DNA of 64,000 bases from Bacillota bacterium (GCA_023390115.1 JAEWDM010000040.1:248001-312000), one strand, 5' to 3'; numbered from the stretch's first letter, positions 50,111 through 59,384 are shown. Program-made: numbers and translations. Notes: generated by a model from the sequence alone, not told the origin.

Positions 50111-52420
50111 GTGATTACAAAAATTAGAAAGCGTGATGGAAGGGAGTCGCCCTTTAACATTGAAAAAATAGCAAACGCTATATTTAAGGCCGCCAGTGCA
50201 ACGGGGGGAAAGGACTATAAGACTGCTATGGCGCTGGCGGAAAAGGTTACGGACTACATAGACAAAAATCTTCATAAAAAGGTTCCCGGAGTGGAAGAGA
50301 TTCAGGATGCCGTTGAGAAGATTCTTATAGAGACCGGTCATGCCCGGACGGCAAAGGAATTTATATTATACAGAGCTGAAAGGACGCGCATAAGGGATAT
50401 GAATACCCGCCTGATGAAGGTTTTTGAGGACCTGACCTTCAAGGAGGCTAAGGATAATGACTTAAAGCGTGAAAATGCCAACATAGACGGGGACACAGCA
50501 ATGGGCACCATGCTAAAGTACGGGTCTGAGGGAGCAAAGGAGTTTTATGAGATGTTTGTACTCAAGCCTGAGCATGCCAATGCACATAGGGTGGGGGATA
50601 TTCATATACATGATATGGACTTTCTGACGCTCACAACCACCTGCTGCCAGATTGACATGGTTAAGCTTTTTAAGGGGGGCTTCAGCACAGGCCACGGCTA
50701 TTTGAGAGAGCCCAACGATATTCACAGCTACTCGGCGCTGACCTGTATTGCCATCCAATCCAACCAGAATGACCAGCATGGAGGCCAGAGTATACCTAAT
50801 TTTGACTATGGAATGGCTCCGGGAGTGACTAAGACCTATATAAAGCTTTACAGGCAGAATCTTTTAAAGGCTGTGGAGCTTTTGACCGGTACCCGGGAGC
50901 ATAATGAAAAAATTAACGGAATGTTTGGGGAGATTGCTTCAAAGCATGGAAGGCTGCCCTCGCTTGAGGGTGACGAGGATTATAGGAAGCTTGAGACAGA
51001 GTTCATGAGTGCCTTCGTTGAGGCGCATGTTATTACAAAGTCTCAGCAGTTTGCCAGGGAAAAGACGAGTGCAGAAACCGACAGGAACACATATCAGGCT
51101 ATGGAGGCTTTTATACATAATCTGAATACGATGCACAGCAGAGCGGGAGCTCAGATACCCTTCAGCTCAATTAATTACGGAACGGATACGTCGCCTGAGG
51201 GAAGAATGGTAGTGAAAAATCTTTTGCTGGCTACTGAAGCAGGGCTTGGAAACGGGGAGACACCCATATTTCCCATACACATTTTCAAGGTTAAGGAGGG
51301 TGTCAGCTATAACCCTGAGGACCCGAACTATGATTTGTTTAAGCTGGCGTGCAGGGTCAGTGCAAAGAGGCTTTTCCCCAACTTTTCGTTTTTGGACGCA
51401 CCGTACAACTTAAAGTATTACAGGCCCGGAAAGCCGGAGACGGAAATTGCATATATGGGCTGCAGAACCAGAGTTGTAGGCAATATACATGACCCGTCCA
51501 GAGAAATTATATACGGAAGAGGAAACTTGAGCTTTACTACTATTAATCTTCCAAGGATAGCCTTAAGAAGCAATAAAAACATAAATATTTTCTTTGAGGA
51601 GCTGGACAAGAAAATAGATCTCGTTATAGATCAGCTTATTGAAAGATTTGAAATACAGGCAAGAAAAAAGGTAAAAAACTTTCCTTTTCTCATGGGACAG
51701 GGAATATGGATTGACTCGGATAAGCTTGGATGGGATGATGAAATAAAAGATATTTTGAAGCATGGTACTCTAAGCATGGGCTTCATAGGGCTGGCAGAGT
51801 GCCTGAAGGCCTTGACGGGCAGTCACCATGGCGAGTCGGAGCAGTCGCAGAATCTGGGGCTGGAAATTATAGGCTATATGAGAAAGCGTATGGATGAGGC
51901 GAGCAGCAAATATAAGCTGAATTTTACACTCCTTGCCACGCCTGCCGAAGGCACGTCGGGAAGGTTTGTAAAATTTGACAGGGACATTTTCGGTTCGATT
52001 GAAGGCATAACCGACAGAGAGTATTATACAAACAGCTTCCACATACCTGTTTATTATGAAATAAATGCATTTGATAAGATAAAGACTGAGGCGCCCTATC
52101 ATGAGATGACTAACGCGGGGCACATTACCTATGTTGAGGTGGACGGAGATCCCACCAACAACCTTCAGGCCTTTGAAAAAATAATAAGGACAATGAAGGA
52201 GGCGGGTATAGGCTACGGCTCTGTGAACCATCCTGTAGACAGAGATCCTGTTTGCGGGTACACGGGCATTATAGGAGAGGTATGCCCTAAATGCGGAAGA
52301 AGTGAAGGGGATATAAGATTCGAGCGAATAAGGAGGATTACAGGCTATCTCGTAGGAACGCTTGAGCGCTTCAATGATGCAAAAAAAGCCGAGGAAAGGG
52401 ACAGAGTAAAGCATATGTAG
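50111..52420 (+). CDS. nrdD: anaerobic (class III) ribonucleoside-triphosphate reductase
   Basis: This 769-residue glycyl-radical enzyme makes dNTPs without oxygen. It has an N-terminal ATP-cone (about 1-90, ITKIRKRDGRESPFNIEKI), active-site Cys region (TTTCCQIDM), a C-terminal Zn site (CGYTG...CPKCG) and the glycyl-radical loop RRITGYLVG near the end. GTG 50111 is chosen because GAGGGGAAGGGAT precedes it and the family starts with this motif. It is preceded by a leader of about 230 bases and NrdR boxes. Confidence 0.96.
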   Translation: MITKIRKRDGRESPFNIEKIANAIFKAASATGGKDYKTAMALAEKVTDYIDKNLHKKVPGVEEIQDAVEKILIETGHARTAKEFILYRAERTRIRDMNTRLMKVFEDLTFKEAKDNDLKRENANIDGDTAMGTMLKYGSEGAKEFYEMFVLKPEHANAHRVGDIHIHDMDFLTLTTTCCQIDMVKLFKGGFSTGHGYLREPNDIHSYSALTCIAIQSNQNDQHGGQSIPNFDYGMAPGVTKTYIKLYRQNLLKAVELLTGTREHNEKINGMFGEIASKHGRLPSLEGDEDYRKLETEFMSAFVEAHVITKSQQFAREKTSAETDRNTYQAMEAFIHNLNTMHSRAGAQIPFSSINYGTDTSPEGRMVVKNLLLATEAGLGNGETPIFPIHIFKVKEGVSYNPEDPNYDLFKLACRVSAKRLFPNFSFLDAPYNLKYYRPGKPETEIAYMGCRTRVVGNIHDPSREIIYGRGNLSFTTINLPRIALRSNKNINIFFEELDKKIDLVIDQLIERFEIQARKKVKNFPFLMGQGIWIDSDKLGWDDEIKDILKHGTLSMGFIGLAECLKALTGSHHGESEQSQNLGLEIIGYMRKRMDEASSKYKLNFTLLATPAEGTSGRFVKFDRDIFGSIEGITDREYYTNSFHIPVYYEINAFDKIKTEAPYHEMTNAGHITYVEVDGDPTNNLQAFEKIIRTMKEAGIGYGSVNHPVDRDPVCGYTGIIGEVCPKCGRSEGDIRFERIRRITGYLVGTLERFNDAKKAEERDRVKHM

Positions 52421-52426
52421 TTTTTT

Positions 52427-52464
52427 AAGGCTGCCGCAAAATTATGCCTTGCGGCAGCCTTTTT
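52427..52464 (+). terminator. strong hairpin terminator between nrdD and nrdG
   Basis: AAGGCTGCCGCAA (52427-52439) pairs perfectly with TTGCGGCAGCCTT (52449-52461), followed by TTTTT. It should reduce nrdG expression relative to nrdD in the same operon. Confidence 0.88.
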
Positions 52465-52489
52465 AGGCATGAAAGGAGACAGCCGTCTG

Positions 52490-52999
52490 ATGAGAGCCAT
52501 CTTAAAGGTTGCAGGAATAGTAAAGGAGTCTATTGTAGACGGGCCAGGCATAAGGCTTGTAGTATTTGCGCAGGGATGCCCTCATAGATGTCCGGGCTGC
52601 CACAATCCCCATACTCATTCCTTTGAGGGAGGTACTCTGATGGGGGTTGACGATATTGTTGAGCTCGCGGCCAAAAATCCGATGCTTAAAGGCATTACCT
52701 TCAGCGGAGGAGAGCCGTTTGAGCAGGCGCAGGGTTTTGCGGAGCTTGCATATAAGGCGGGTGAGCTGGGTATGGATGTAATGGCATACACTGGGTACAC
52801 CTACGAGGAAATTACACAGGGCTCTGAAGGAAGACCCGAATGGGGAATACTTCTGGACAGAACGGATATACTTGTGGACGGGCGCTTTGAGCTTGACAGA
52901 AAGAATCCTTTGCTGGCGTTTAAAGGCTCTGAAAATCAGAGAATAATAGATGTGAAAAAATCCAGGGCGCTGGGCAGAATTGTGCAGGCAGAGCTGTAA
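52490..52999 (+). CDS. nrdG: anaerobic ribonucleotide reductase activase
   Basis: This 169-residue radical SAM activase puts the glycyl radical on NrdD. The cluster motif CPHRCPGC follows the usual GPGIRLVVFAQG, and SGGEPF is present. AAAGGAGA at 52473-52480 suits ATG 52490; an ATG at 52469 precedes that site and is less likely. Length is normal. Confidence 0.94.
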   Translation: MRAILKVAGIVKESIVDGPGIRLVVFAQGCPHRCPGCHNPHTHSFEGGTLMGVDDIVELAAKNPMLKGITFSGGEPFEQAQGFAELAYKAGELGMDVMAYTGYTYEEITQGSEGRPEWGILLDRTDILVDGRFELDRKNPLLAFKGSENQRIIDVKKSRALGRIVQAEL

Positions 53000-53352
53000 A
53001 TGCCGGCTGAAAGGTTAAGAATATAAAGTGGATTTTTAGCTTGCCAAAAGGCGGCGGAGGCTCAACGACTTTTTATTGCATTTGAAGCATATATATGGTA
53101 AAATTTTAGGCATAAGCAAAAGGGCGATGCCCTTAAAAGGCGCAGACACTGCTGTTATAATCGTGCTATTATAGGATTGAAACTTTAGCACCCATAAACT
53201 CAACGTATCGCATCGAATAGTTATAATCGTGCTATTGTAGAATTAGGGTCATGTGCGTATAAAAAATTTTGCTGATCGGGGAGGATTTTGGGGAATTATA
53301 TGGAAGTATATACATTAAAGATATAAACGGCAGTTTAGATGAAAGGACTTTT
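53000..53352. other. intergenic region before cas6
   Basis: These 353 bases hold the possible leader promoter (near 53079-53107), a GGGCGATGCCC hairpin and the CRISPR remnant. No other cas gene, open frame or terminator was recognised. Confidence 0.6.
53154..53250 (+). CRISPR. two-repeat, one-spacer CRISPR remnant
   Basis: Repeat 1 (53154-53183, 30 bp) starts GTTATAATCGTGCTATT and ends with ATTGAAAC, typical of type I-B/Cas6-processed repeats. A 36-bp spacer (53184-53219) follows, then a degenerate terminal repeat from 53220 that matches for the first 17 bases and diverges at its 3' end. A degenerate last repeat is usual for the trailer end. A promoter-like pair (TTGCAT, 17 bases, TAAAAT at about 53079-53107) lies upstream. 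It sits 100 bases before cas6. Confidence 0.7.
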
Positions 53353-54105
53353 ATGAGGATTAAGCTTACCCTTGAGGCAAATAGGCCGGTAGTCATACCC
53401 ATAAACTATCAGTACCCTCTTTCATCCGCCATATATAACATGCTTCAAAGGGCCGATGCCCGATATGCCGGGCAGCTTCACGAAAAGGGCTACGAGCTGG
53501 GGAGCAAGAAATTCAAGCTTTTTACCTTCAGCTCATTGTACCCGGATTTTTACAAGCTGCAAGGCAGGCAAATGCTTATTGCCCCCGGCAATGTCGATTT
53601 GTATATAGGCTCTCTTAAAAATGAGTTTCTGATAAATTTTGCGGAAGGGGTCTTTTGCAATAACGTGCTAAGAATCAGCACCGGAGAGCTTATGATACGG
53701 CAGGCTGAAGCCATCAGGGCACCTGAGTTTAAGCGGAGCATGAGATTCAGATGCCTGTCGCCGGTGGTGGCAACGACGAAAGAGGAGGTTGACGGACAGC
53801 TCAGGCAAAGAGACTGCAGGCTTGAAGAGGATAAATACAGAGAGAATATAATAAAAAATTTATACAGCAAATATGAGCTTATATACGGCAAAAGTGTGGA
53901 GGAAAAAGATTTCCGGATATTTTATAATTCTAAGGATATGGAGAGATACGGAAGAGGAAAGCTGATAGGCTTCAAAAACTCCTTTATAAAAGGGTTTCTC
54001 TGCCCTTTTGAGGCCAGTGGCAGTCCTGAGCTGATGCGGGTCATGTGGGAGGTAGGGGCCGGAGAAAAAAACAGCGGCGGCTTCGGAATGGTGGATATAG
54101 CTTAA
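53353..54105 (+). CDS. cas6: CRISPR endoribonuclease Cas6
   Basis: This 250-residue protein cuts CRISPR precursor RNA. It starts RIKLTLEANRPVVIPINYQ and has the candidate catalytic H43 in QLHEKGYELGSKKFKLFTFS. The C-terminal Gly-rich loop (VGAGEKNSGGFGMV) is diagnostic of the family. ATG 53353 has AAAGGA; a TTG-started extension from 53269 has no site. No cas3, cas5, cas7 or cas8 lies nearby, so it is an orphan in this window beside a near-empty array. It may process arrays elsewhere in the genome. Confidence 0.88.
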   Translation: MRIKLTLEANRPVVIPINYQYPLSSAIYNMLQRADARYAGQLHEKGYELGSKKFKLFTFSSLYPDFYKLQGRQMLIAPGNVDLYIGSLKNEFLINFAEGVFCNNVLRISTGELMIRQAEAIRAPEFKRSMRFRCLSPVVATTKEEVDGQLRQRDCRLEEDKYRENIIKNLYSKYELIYGKSVEEKDFRIFYNSKDMERYGRGKLIGFKNSFIKGFLCPFEASGSPELMRVMWEVGAGEKNSGGFGMVDIA

Positions 54106-54139
54106 GTAAATAATGACAGGCCAGGGGGATTGGACCAAT

Positions 54140-54168
54140 TTGATATTAGGCGAAAACAGTGGTATACT
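54140..54168 (+). promoter_or_regulatory. promoter upstream of the small membrane peptide
   Basis: TTGATA (54140-54145) and TATACT (54163-54168) are spaced 17 bases. The leader has two hairpins: ACAGGCC/GGCCTGT (54202-54218, then TTTTC) and GGGAAGCTC/GAGCTTTCC (54244-54268, then a T-rich run), so expression may be attenuated. Confidence 0.55.
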
Positions 54169-54308
54169 TGGGATATAAAAAAATAGTTTGAATTCGGTTG
54201 GACAGGCCCAAGGCCTGTTTTCAAGAGATTTTGCTTCTGGGGTGGGAAGCTCTTTATATGAGCTTTCCGCCTTTATTTTTGTCTAAAAACGAAAAAGGGG
54301 GAAAGACG

Positions 54309-54401
54309 ATGAATAGAGTGGGAAAGGGACTTCTTTTTGCGCTTATATATCTTGCTGCCGCTGTAGCGGTTGCTGTTGTAGTTGCCAGCATCATGAAATA
54401 G
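54309..54401 (+). CDS. 30-residue single-helix membrane peptide
   Basis: MNRVGKGLLFALIYLAAAVA and the following VAVVVASIMK form one hydrophobic helix with a positively charged head. ATG 54309 has a strong site (GGGGGAAAG), a promoter and a hairpin-rich leader upstream, which supports a real gene. An upstream ATG at 54198 gives a longer frame through the hairpins with no ribosome site. Family and function are unknown; such peptides often modulate membrane protein complexes or act as toxins. Confidence 0.5.
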   Translation: MNRVGKGLLFALIYLAAAVAVAVVVASIMK

Positions 54402-54482
54402 GACAAGGCCTTAGATAAAACGTAAGGAGGGATAGCGTAACCGGTTTTAGCTATCCCCTGCACTTCTTTATTCTAATTTATT

Positions 54483-55517
54483 CTAAGAAGTCTGTCTTAT
54501 CCTAAGCTCATAGCCTTCCGCGTTAATTTCAAAGTCCTGTGAGCGTCCTGCAATATAAGCTGTCATATATTTTATGCTGTCTTTAATTTCCGAGTAAACG
54601 GCTCCTTCCAGAGAATCGCTGAATTCCAGTGTCTCTCCCTCTTCAATTACAGTGGTTGTAAGAGCCATAGTAAAGTCCTTATCTTCAGACCACCTGTAAA
54701 TTACATTTCTGCCGGAGTCCATAAGAGCGAAATCATATTTTTGTCCTGAGCTGTGATTTATAGTAACGGGCCTGCCTGAATGATTGGTAACTGACAGCTT
54801 CATTGTAAGCCCTGAATCTGATATTTGAGCTGAGGGCACTACATCTACAGTCGTTTTAAGGCTTGCAGCGGTATTCGTCAGTCTCTGCACTATAATTGCC
54901 GCCTCAGCACGAGTTGCGGGGGCGTCCGGGCGGAACATATTCCTGCCCCGTCCGTATATCAGCTTTAGAATCATTGCCTCTGTTATATCATTTTTATATT
55001 CCGGGGATATTTTGCTGTCATCGTCAAAGGGCTCCGGCATTATCTGGATTAGGGCATAATTCCCTCCGGCCATATCCTTGAGCGCATTAATAATATAGTG
55101 CACCATTTCATCTCTCGGAAGCACCTCGTTGGGGCCGAAGCTGTTCTTCCGGTCTACAATGCCTGCCGCGGCAAGATCGTACAACTGGGAGGAGCCAATA
55201 TCCTCATTGCTTACATCATCGAAAAACTCCTTTATATCCGGCTCTTTGAAATATTTAATTTTAATATCGAGAGCGGTATGGAGAATTACGGCAAATTCAA
55301 GCCTTGTTATTGCCTTGCCGGGCAGAAATTCTCCGTCGTCCCCCGCAAAAATACCGGGATCCGCATACCTTTCAATTGCCGATTGGGCCCAGTGTCCTGA
55401 TATATCGCTGAATGCGGGAGAATTTTTGCAGACAACCAATTCACCGGCTGCGAATGCGGATAAGCTGCTTAACATAACAGTTAATGCCATAATAAATACT
55501 GCAATCCTTTTTTTCAT
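54483..55517 (-). CDS. SLH-domain surface protein with a BsuPI-like domain
   Basis: This 344-residue secreted protein has a signal peptide (KKRIAVF...SAFAAG), three SLH repeats (about 40-220: FSDISGHWAQSAIERYADPG, the ITRLEFAVILHTAL and ATRAEAAIIVQRLT type) for binding secondary cell-wall polymer, and a C-terminal beta-sandwich (about 235-340) like the BsuPI intracellular-proteinase-inhibitor domain. ATG 55517 has TGGAGG; an upstream ATG at 55559 has none. It is exposed at the cell surface. Function of the C-terminal domain here is unknown. Confidence 0.83.
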   Translation of the reverse strand: MKKRIAVFIMALTVMLSSLSAFAAGELVVCKNSPAFSDISGHWAQSAIERYADPGIFAGDDGEFLPGKAITRLEFAVILHTALDIKIKYFKEPDIKEFFDDVSNEDIGSSQLYDLAAAGIVDRKNSFGPNEVLPRDEMVHYIINALKDMAGGNYALIQIMPEPFDDDSKISPEYKNDITEAMILKLIYGRGRNMFRPDAPATRAEAAIIVQRLTNTAASLKTTVDVVPSAQISDSGLTMKLSVTNHSGRPVTINHSSGQKYDFALMDSGRNVIYRWSEDKDFTMALTTTVIEEGETLEFSDSLEGAVYSEIKDSIKYMTAYIAGRSQDFEINAEGYELRIRQTS

Positions 55518-55646
55518 AATCAATACCTCCAAAAAAACGCTGGTAAAAGTGATACCCATAGGCCGGATTTACCAGTCCCTGAGCGTATCCTCCAAGCATG
55601 CGTGATACGTTTTATTAGACTTATAAATTATGAATAAGTTCCAGTT

Positions 55647-57050
55647 TTAGTCGATTAGGTGATGCTGGTACCATTTTTTACCCCGGGTGCGCAAAAAGAA
55701 GATAATTCCTCTTATTCCCCACTCGCAATTCATAGCAAGCCAGAAGCCGATAATTCCGAAGCTTAGTACAATACCCAGCAGGTAGCCCAAAACAATACGA
55801 AACAGCCACATAGACAGCAATGACACAATAGAAGTGAATTTTGAATCCCCTGCGGCTCTGAGCGCGGAGGGATAAATAAAACTGGTCGCCCATAGCGGAA
55901 TCTGGGCAATGGATGTAATCAGCATGATTTTAAAAATATCCGGCACTATTTCAGAGGGGGGATGAAATAGAGATACAAGTACATTGAACATTGACATAAT
56001 AAGAAGGCCTGTAATTAAGAAGGAAAAAGAAGACAGCCACGCAAAGGAGCGTATAAATTTCTTGGAATCCTTAATGTTGCGTTGACCCATGCATTGTCCC
56101 ACAACCGTGACAAGGGCAAGTGAAAGAGCGGTGGCAGGAATTTGGGATATGCCTGTAATTGAGACACAAATTGCATTGGTGGCTATGGCATAAGTCCCCA
56201 GGCTAACGATGAAAATCTGGGTTAAAATTTTTCCTCCGTTGAAAAACATCTGCTCGGCTGCAAACGGAATACCTATAAAAAATATCCTTTTAAGCATTGC
56301 CGGATCAAAGTGAAGGGTATCCTTTATTTTAAAATACAGGGGGGCGTTCATTTTTACTATAAGCACAAGTGCAAAGGCTCCTCCCAGATACCTTGATATG
56401 TTCATGGATATTACCATCCCTACGATGCCCATATGTAAAACATTTATCAATATAATATTCAAAACGACATAGGAAACATTCATAATTAGTGAAAGAACTA
56501 ACGACAGTTTAGTTTCGCCTACACCCCTTAAAGCTCCGCATACAGCCTCCCTTATGGCAAAACCGCAGTAAGAGGTGCAGCTTCCTATTAAATAAATCCG
56601 GGCATTGCTGAGAACATCGGCCTCCGCTCCCTGAAACAGAATATAAAGAACAGGCCGGTGAAAAGCGATAACAATTAAAGATATGCTCAGAGCAAGAAGA
56701 AAAACCGAGGACACGGAGCTGGCAGCAGCCTTTGACACCATGGCGCCGTTGCCGGTTCCTTTATATTGAGCTACGACTATTGTACCCCCGACCGATACGG
56801 CTATAAATACATTCATAAGGAAAATATTCAACGAGTCGACTATGTTGACGGCACTGACTGCCGCTACACCCGAGGAACTTATCATTGCAACATTTACCAT
56901 ATTGAGACAGAGCACAAAGGATTGGTCCAAAAGTATAGGCAAAAAAATTGCAATAATTTGGCGATAGTCAATGGATTCTCCGGAGAAGTTTCTATCTAAA
57001 AATGCTTGTGCGTTGTATATTAGTTTTGTTGATGAAAATTTTTTTCCCAC
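55647..57050 (-). CDS. MATE-family efflux transporter
   Basis: This 467-residue protein has about 12 transmembrane segments in two similar halves and typical MATE features (FLPILLDQSFVLCLNMVNVAM at the start; PATALSLALVTVVGQ in the middle). It should export drugs or metabolites with a Na+ or H+ gradient. GTG start at 57048-57050 with AAGGATG upstream. Promoter on the minus strand: TTGTTA (57102-57107) and TAAAAT (57079-57084), 17 apart. No linked regulator is seen. Confidence 0.9.
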   Translation of the reverse strand: MGKKFSSTKLIYNAQAFLDRNFSGESIDYRQIIAIFLPILLDQSFVLCLNMVNVAMISSSGVAAVSAVNIVDSLNIFLMNVFIAVSVGGTIVVAQYKGTGNGAMVSKAAASSVSSVFLLALSISLIVIAFHRPVLYILFQGAEADVLSNARIYLIGSCTSYCGFAIREAVCGALRGVGETKLSLVLSLIMNVSYVVLNIILINVLHMGIVGMVISMNISRYLGGAFALVLIVKMNAPLYFKIKDTLHFDPAMLKRIFFIGIPFAAEQMFFNGGKILTQIFIVSLGTYAIATNAICVSITGISQIPATALSLALVTVVGQCMGQRNIKDSKKFIRSFAWLSSFSFLITGLLIMSMFNVLVSLFHPPSEIVPDIFKIMLITSIAQIPLWATSFIYPSALRAAGDSKFTSIVSLLSMWLFRIVLGYLLGIVLSFGIIGFWLAMNCEWGIRGIIFFLRTRGKKWYQHHLID

Positions 57051-57490
57051 ATAATCGCATCCTTTTTATATAAGGACTATTTTAGCATAAACAAAAAACA
57101 ATAACAATCTTCCATAGCTTAAAATGAGAGGTTTCAAGTGCCTGCTCTCATGGTTCGGGTTATTATCTTTTGTTTTCTAAGTATTTTATGACAAGTGCTT
57201 AGACAGCGCGGAAAACAGCTATGGCATACCCTGCCTGCAGTGTATGCTGTAAAATGAAAAGGACGGATCCGTGTATTTAAATAAGAATTGGGAGATCCAT
57301 GCGGGAATGTATTTTGCTATACCCTTCCGGTCAAAGAATAGTGCAATTAAGGATGCTGCTATTGTTCCGTACTGTATCAATATCTCCATATTTATAAAGC
57401 TTGCCTCTCATCGACTATTGCACTTTCAGCAGTATACCTCAATATTTTTAGCAGGATTAAAATTAATATTCAGTAAAATTATGAAGAGGG
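57051..57490. other. intergenic region between MATE and phosphatase genes
   Basis: These 440 bases contain the promoter of the MATE gene at the left end and a GCATAC/GTATGC hairpin near 57221-57248. An 82-codon plus-strand frame at 57271-57519 overlaps the phosphatase gene end and lacks a ribosome site, so it is not accepted. Nothing else was recognised. Confidence 0.6.
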
Positions 57491-58621
57491 TTACTTTATT
57501 TCCAGCAGAGCCATTGTAATGTCGTCAGGTATTTGCAGGGTATCCCCAATATCTGCGAACTCACACGCGCTTTCCACTATCCTGTTAAGAGAATTGCTGA
57601 TCCCCGTATTGTCCTCCAGAAGAATGTCAAGGAGCCTTTTCTCTCCATATTGTTCGCCGCTTGAATTTCGCAGCTCAACAATACCATCTGTATAAAAAAA
57701 GATCCTGTCCCCTTGAATGAGATCCATGGCACTGTCGCAATACCCCGGCTTTTTAAGCCAATTGCTTATAGGAATGCCGGAAGACCTTAAGATTTCAAAC
57801 CTGCCGGTATTAAACAGCACAGGACAAACATTATGCCCGGCATTTGAAAAAATTAATTTCTGCTGTTTTAAGTCAATGACGGCATAGAATACGGTAATAT
57901 ATAAATCATGGTCGAACTGGCTGTTGTTAAATTCCGTATACAACTGCTCGAGTGCCTGAGCCGGAGAGACCAGCTTTTTATTCATTGCAGATCTTAAGAA
58001 TACAGTAAGCATTGATGCGGGTACTCCGTGGCCCGATACATCGGCAATATATATTCCTATTCTGTCCTCGTCTATGCTGAAAATATCCAGGAAATCCCCG
58101 CCCAGATCCTCACACGGCTTATATACAAATGAAAAATCAATTTTGTTTTCAGGCAGGCCCTTAGGAAGAAGGCTGCACTGAAGCCTTTTGGCCATGCTGA
58201 GATTGGACTGCAGCTTATGATTCTGCTCTATTATTTCGCTCTGAAGCTGCTTCATTTGAGTTATATCTCTGAGTACCTCTACAACATAAACAATCTGCCC
58301 TTTCCGGTTTTTAACAGGAGAGGACATAACAGAAAAGACTCTGCCATTGATTATTTCCTCTTTCTCATGAGGATTCCCTTCAAAGACGGTCTGACGCGAT
58401 ATGCAGTTATCGCAAGGCTCGGTGCGGCCCAACGCCGCATAGCATTTTTTGCCTTTTATTGAGGGATGAAAGGCCTGAGCCATGGAGTTATTTATGTATA
58501 CTATGTTGTCCTGCCTGTCTATAACTCTTACCCAATCAAACATTCCGTTGATTATATCCTCTATAAATGTGCTGTTCTCATTGTTTTCTTCCACGTCAGC
58601 ATCTTTTTCCCAATATATCAT
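57491..58621 (-). CDS. PAS-domain PP2C/SpoIIE-type serine phosphatase
   Basis: This 376-residue cytoplasmic protein has an N-terminal PAS domain (about 18-125) with a Cys cluster (KKCYAALGRTEPCDNCI) that could bind heme or Fe-S. A short coiled coil (about 128-150) leads to an RsbU/SpoIIE phosphatase domain (about 155-375) with metal-binding Asp in GGDFLDIF, VSGHG and DDITM. It likely dephosphorylates an anti-sigma-factor antagonist in response to redox or a ligand. The partner genes are not adjacent. AAAGGTAG precedes the ATG. Confidence 0.88.
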   Translation of the reverse strand: MIYWEKDADVEENNENSTFIEDIINGMFDWVRVIDRQDNIVYINNSMAQAFHPSIKGKKCYAALGRTEPCDNCISRQTVFEGNPHEKEEIINGRVFSVMSSPVKNRKGQIVYVVEVLRDITQMKQLQSEIIEQNHKLQSNLSMAKRLQCSLLPKGLPENKIDFSFVYKPCEDLGGDFLDIFSIDEDRIGIYIADVSGHGVPASMLTVFLRSAMNKKLVSPAQALEQLYTEFNNSQFDHDLYITVFYAVIDLKQQKLIFSNAGHNVCPVLFNTGRFEILRSSGIPISNWLKKPGYCDSAMDLIQGDRIFFYTDGIVELRNSSGEQYGEKRLLDILLEDNTGISNSLNRIVESACEFADIGDTLQIPDDITMALLEIK

Positions 58622-58683
58622 AGTAAGCTACCTTTCGCTTTATATATCAATAATATCAAAATAAAAATTTTATATCAATATAA

Positions 58684-58713
58684 GTATGAGGTAATCTCCT
58701 GGCAAAAGTAATA
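58684..58713 (+). promoter_or_regulatory. possible sigma-G promoter of yyaC
   Basis: GTATG (58684-58688), 18 bases, then AGTAATA (58707-58713) resembles the forespore sigma-G consensus, with two mismatches in the -10. It agrees with the forespore role of yyaC in Bacillus but is weak on its own. Confidence 0.35.
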
Positions 58714-58778
58714 AATTTATCTTTCCAAGGGAATAATAAGCTTAAGAAAAACAAAGGCGCGGGAAAAGGAGAGCTGGT

Positions 58779-59384
58779 ATGTTCCTGAAAACAGTTGAAG
58801 CACAGAATTATATCAACGTTGACAGCAGCACGGCATTTAAAAATTTTACAGATGTATTGTATTCCCTTATTCACGATAACATAAAAAAGGATTACAGCTC
58901 CATAGTATTTGTATGCATAGGTACCGATAGATCCACAGGAGACAGTCTGGGGCCTCTTATAGGATATAAAATAAGCAGCCTGTGCCATAAAAATGTATAT
59001 ATATGCGGTACTCTTGAAAATCCTGTTCATGCAAAAAACATAGACCAGGTTATGAGAGGGATAGAGCAAAAGCATGAAAGGCCTTTTATAGTAGCTATCG
59101 ACGCGTGCCTCGGACGAATGGATCATGTGGGATATGTGACAGTGGGCCAGGGACCTATTAAGCCGGGATCGGGTGTTAATAAGGATCTTGCTCCCGTAGG
59201 ACATATTCATATCACGGGAATTGTAAATTTCGGAGGCTTTATGGACTTTTTAGTGCTGCAGAACACGCGGCTCAGCATAGTAATGAAGATGGCCGACTTA
59301 ATTTCAACAGGAATAAGGTATGTGCTCTGGAAAATGAAAAACGACCCGGCTGTTACAGCAATATTATGCCGGGCAGATGCGTAA
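58779..59384 (+). CDS. yyaC: YyaC-family spore protein (putative protease)
   Basis: This 201-residue protein has the YyaC hallmarks CIGTDRSTGDSLGPLIG near residue 48, IDACLGRMDHVGYV near 110 and GPIKPGSGVNKDLAPVG near 127. The family is related in fold to hydrogenase-maturation/GPR peptidases and is expressed in spores; its substrate is not established. The site AAAAGGAGA precedes the ATG. Confidence 0.9.
   Translation: MFLKTVEAQNYINVDSSTAFKNFTDVLYSLIHDNIKKDYSSIVFVCIGTDRSTGDSLGPLIGYKISSLCHKNVYICGTLENPVHAKNIDQVMRGIEQKHERPFIVAIDACLGRMDHVGYVTVGQGPIKPGSGVNKDLAPVGHIHITGIVNFGGFMDFLVLQNTRLSIVMKMADLISTGIRYVLWKMKNDPAVTAILCRADA

Noticed and set aside
51770..52414. 214-codon minus-strand frame opposite nrdD
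   Set aside because: Antisense to a confident gene with no ribosome site or family resemblance.
57271..57519. 82-codon plus-strand frame in the gap before the phosphatase gene
   Set aside because: It overlaps the end of the convergent phosphatase gene, has a non-optimal start, and no recognisable features.
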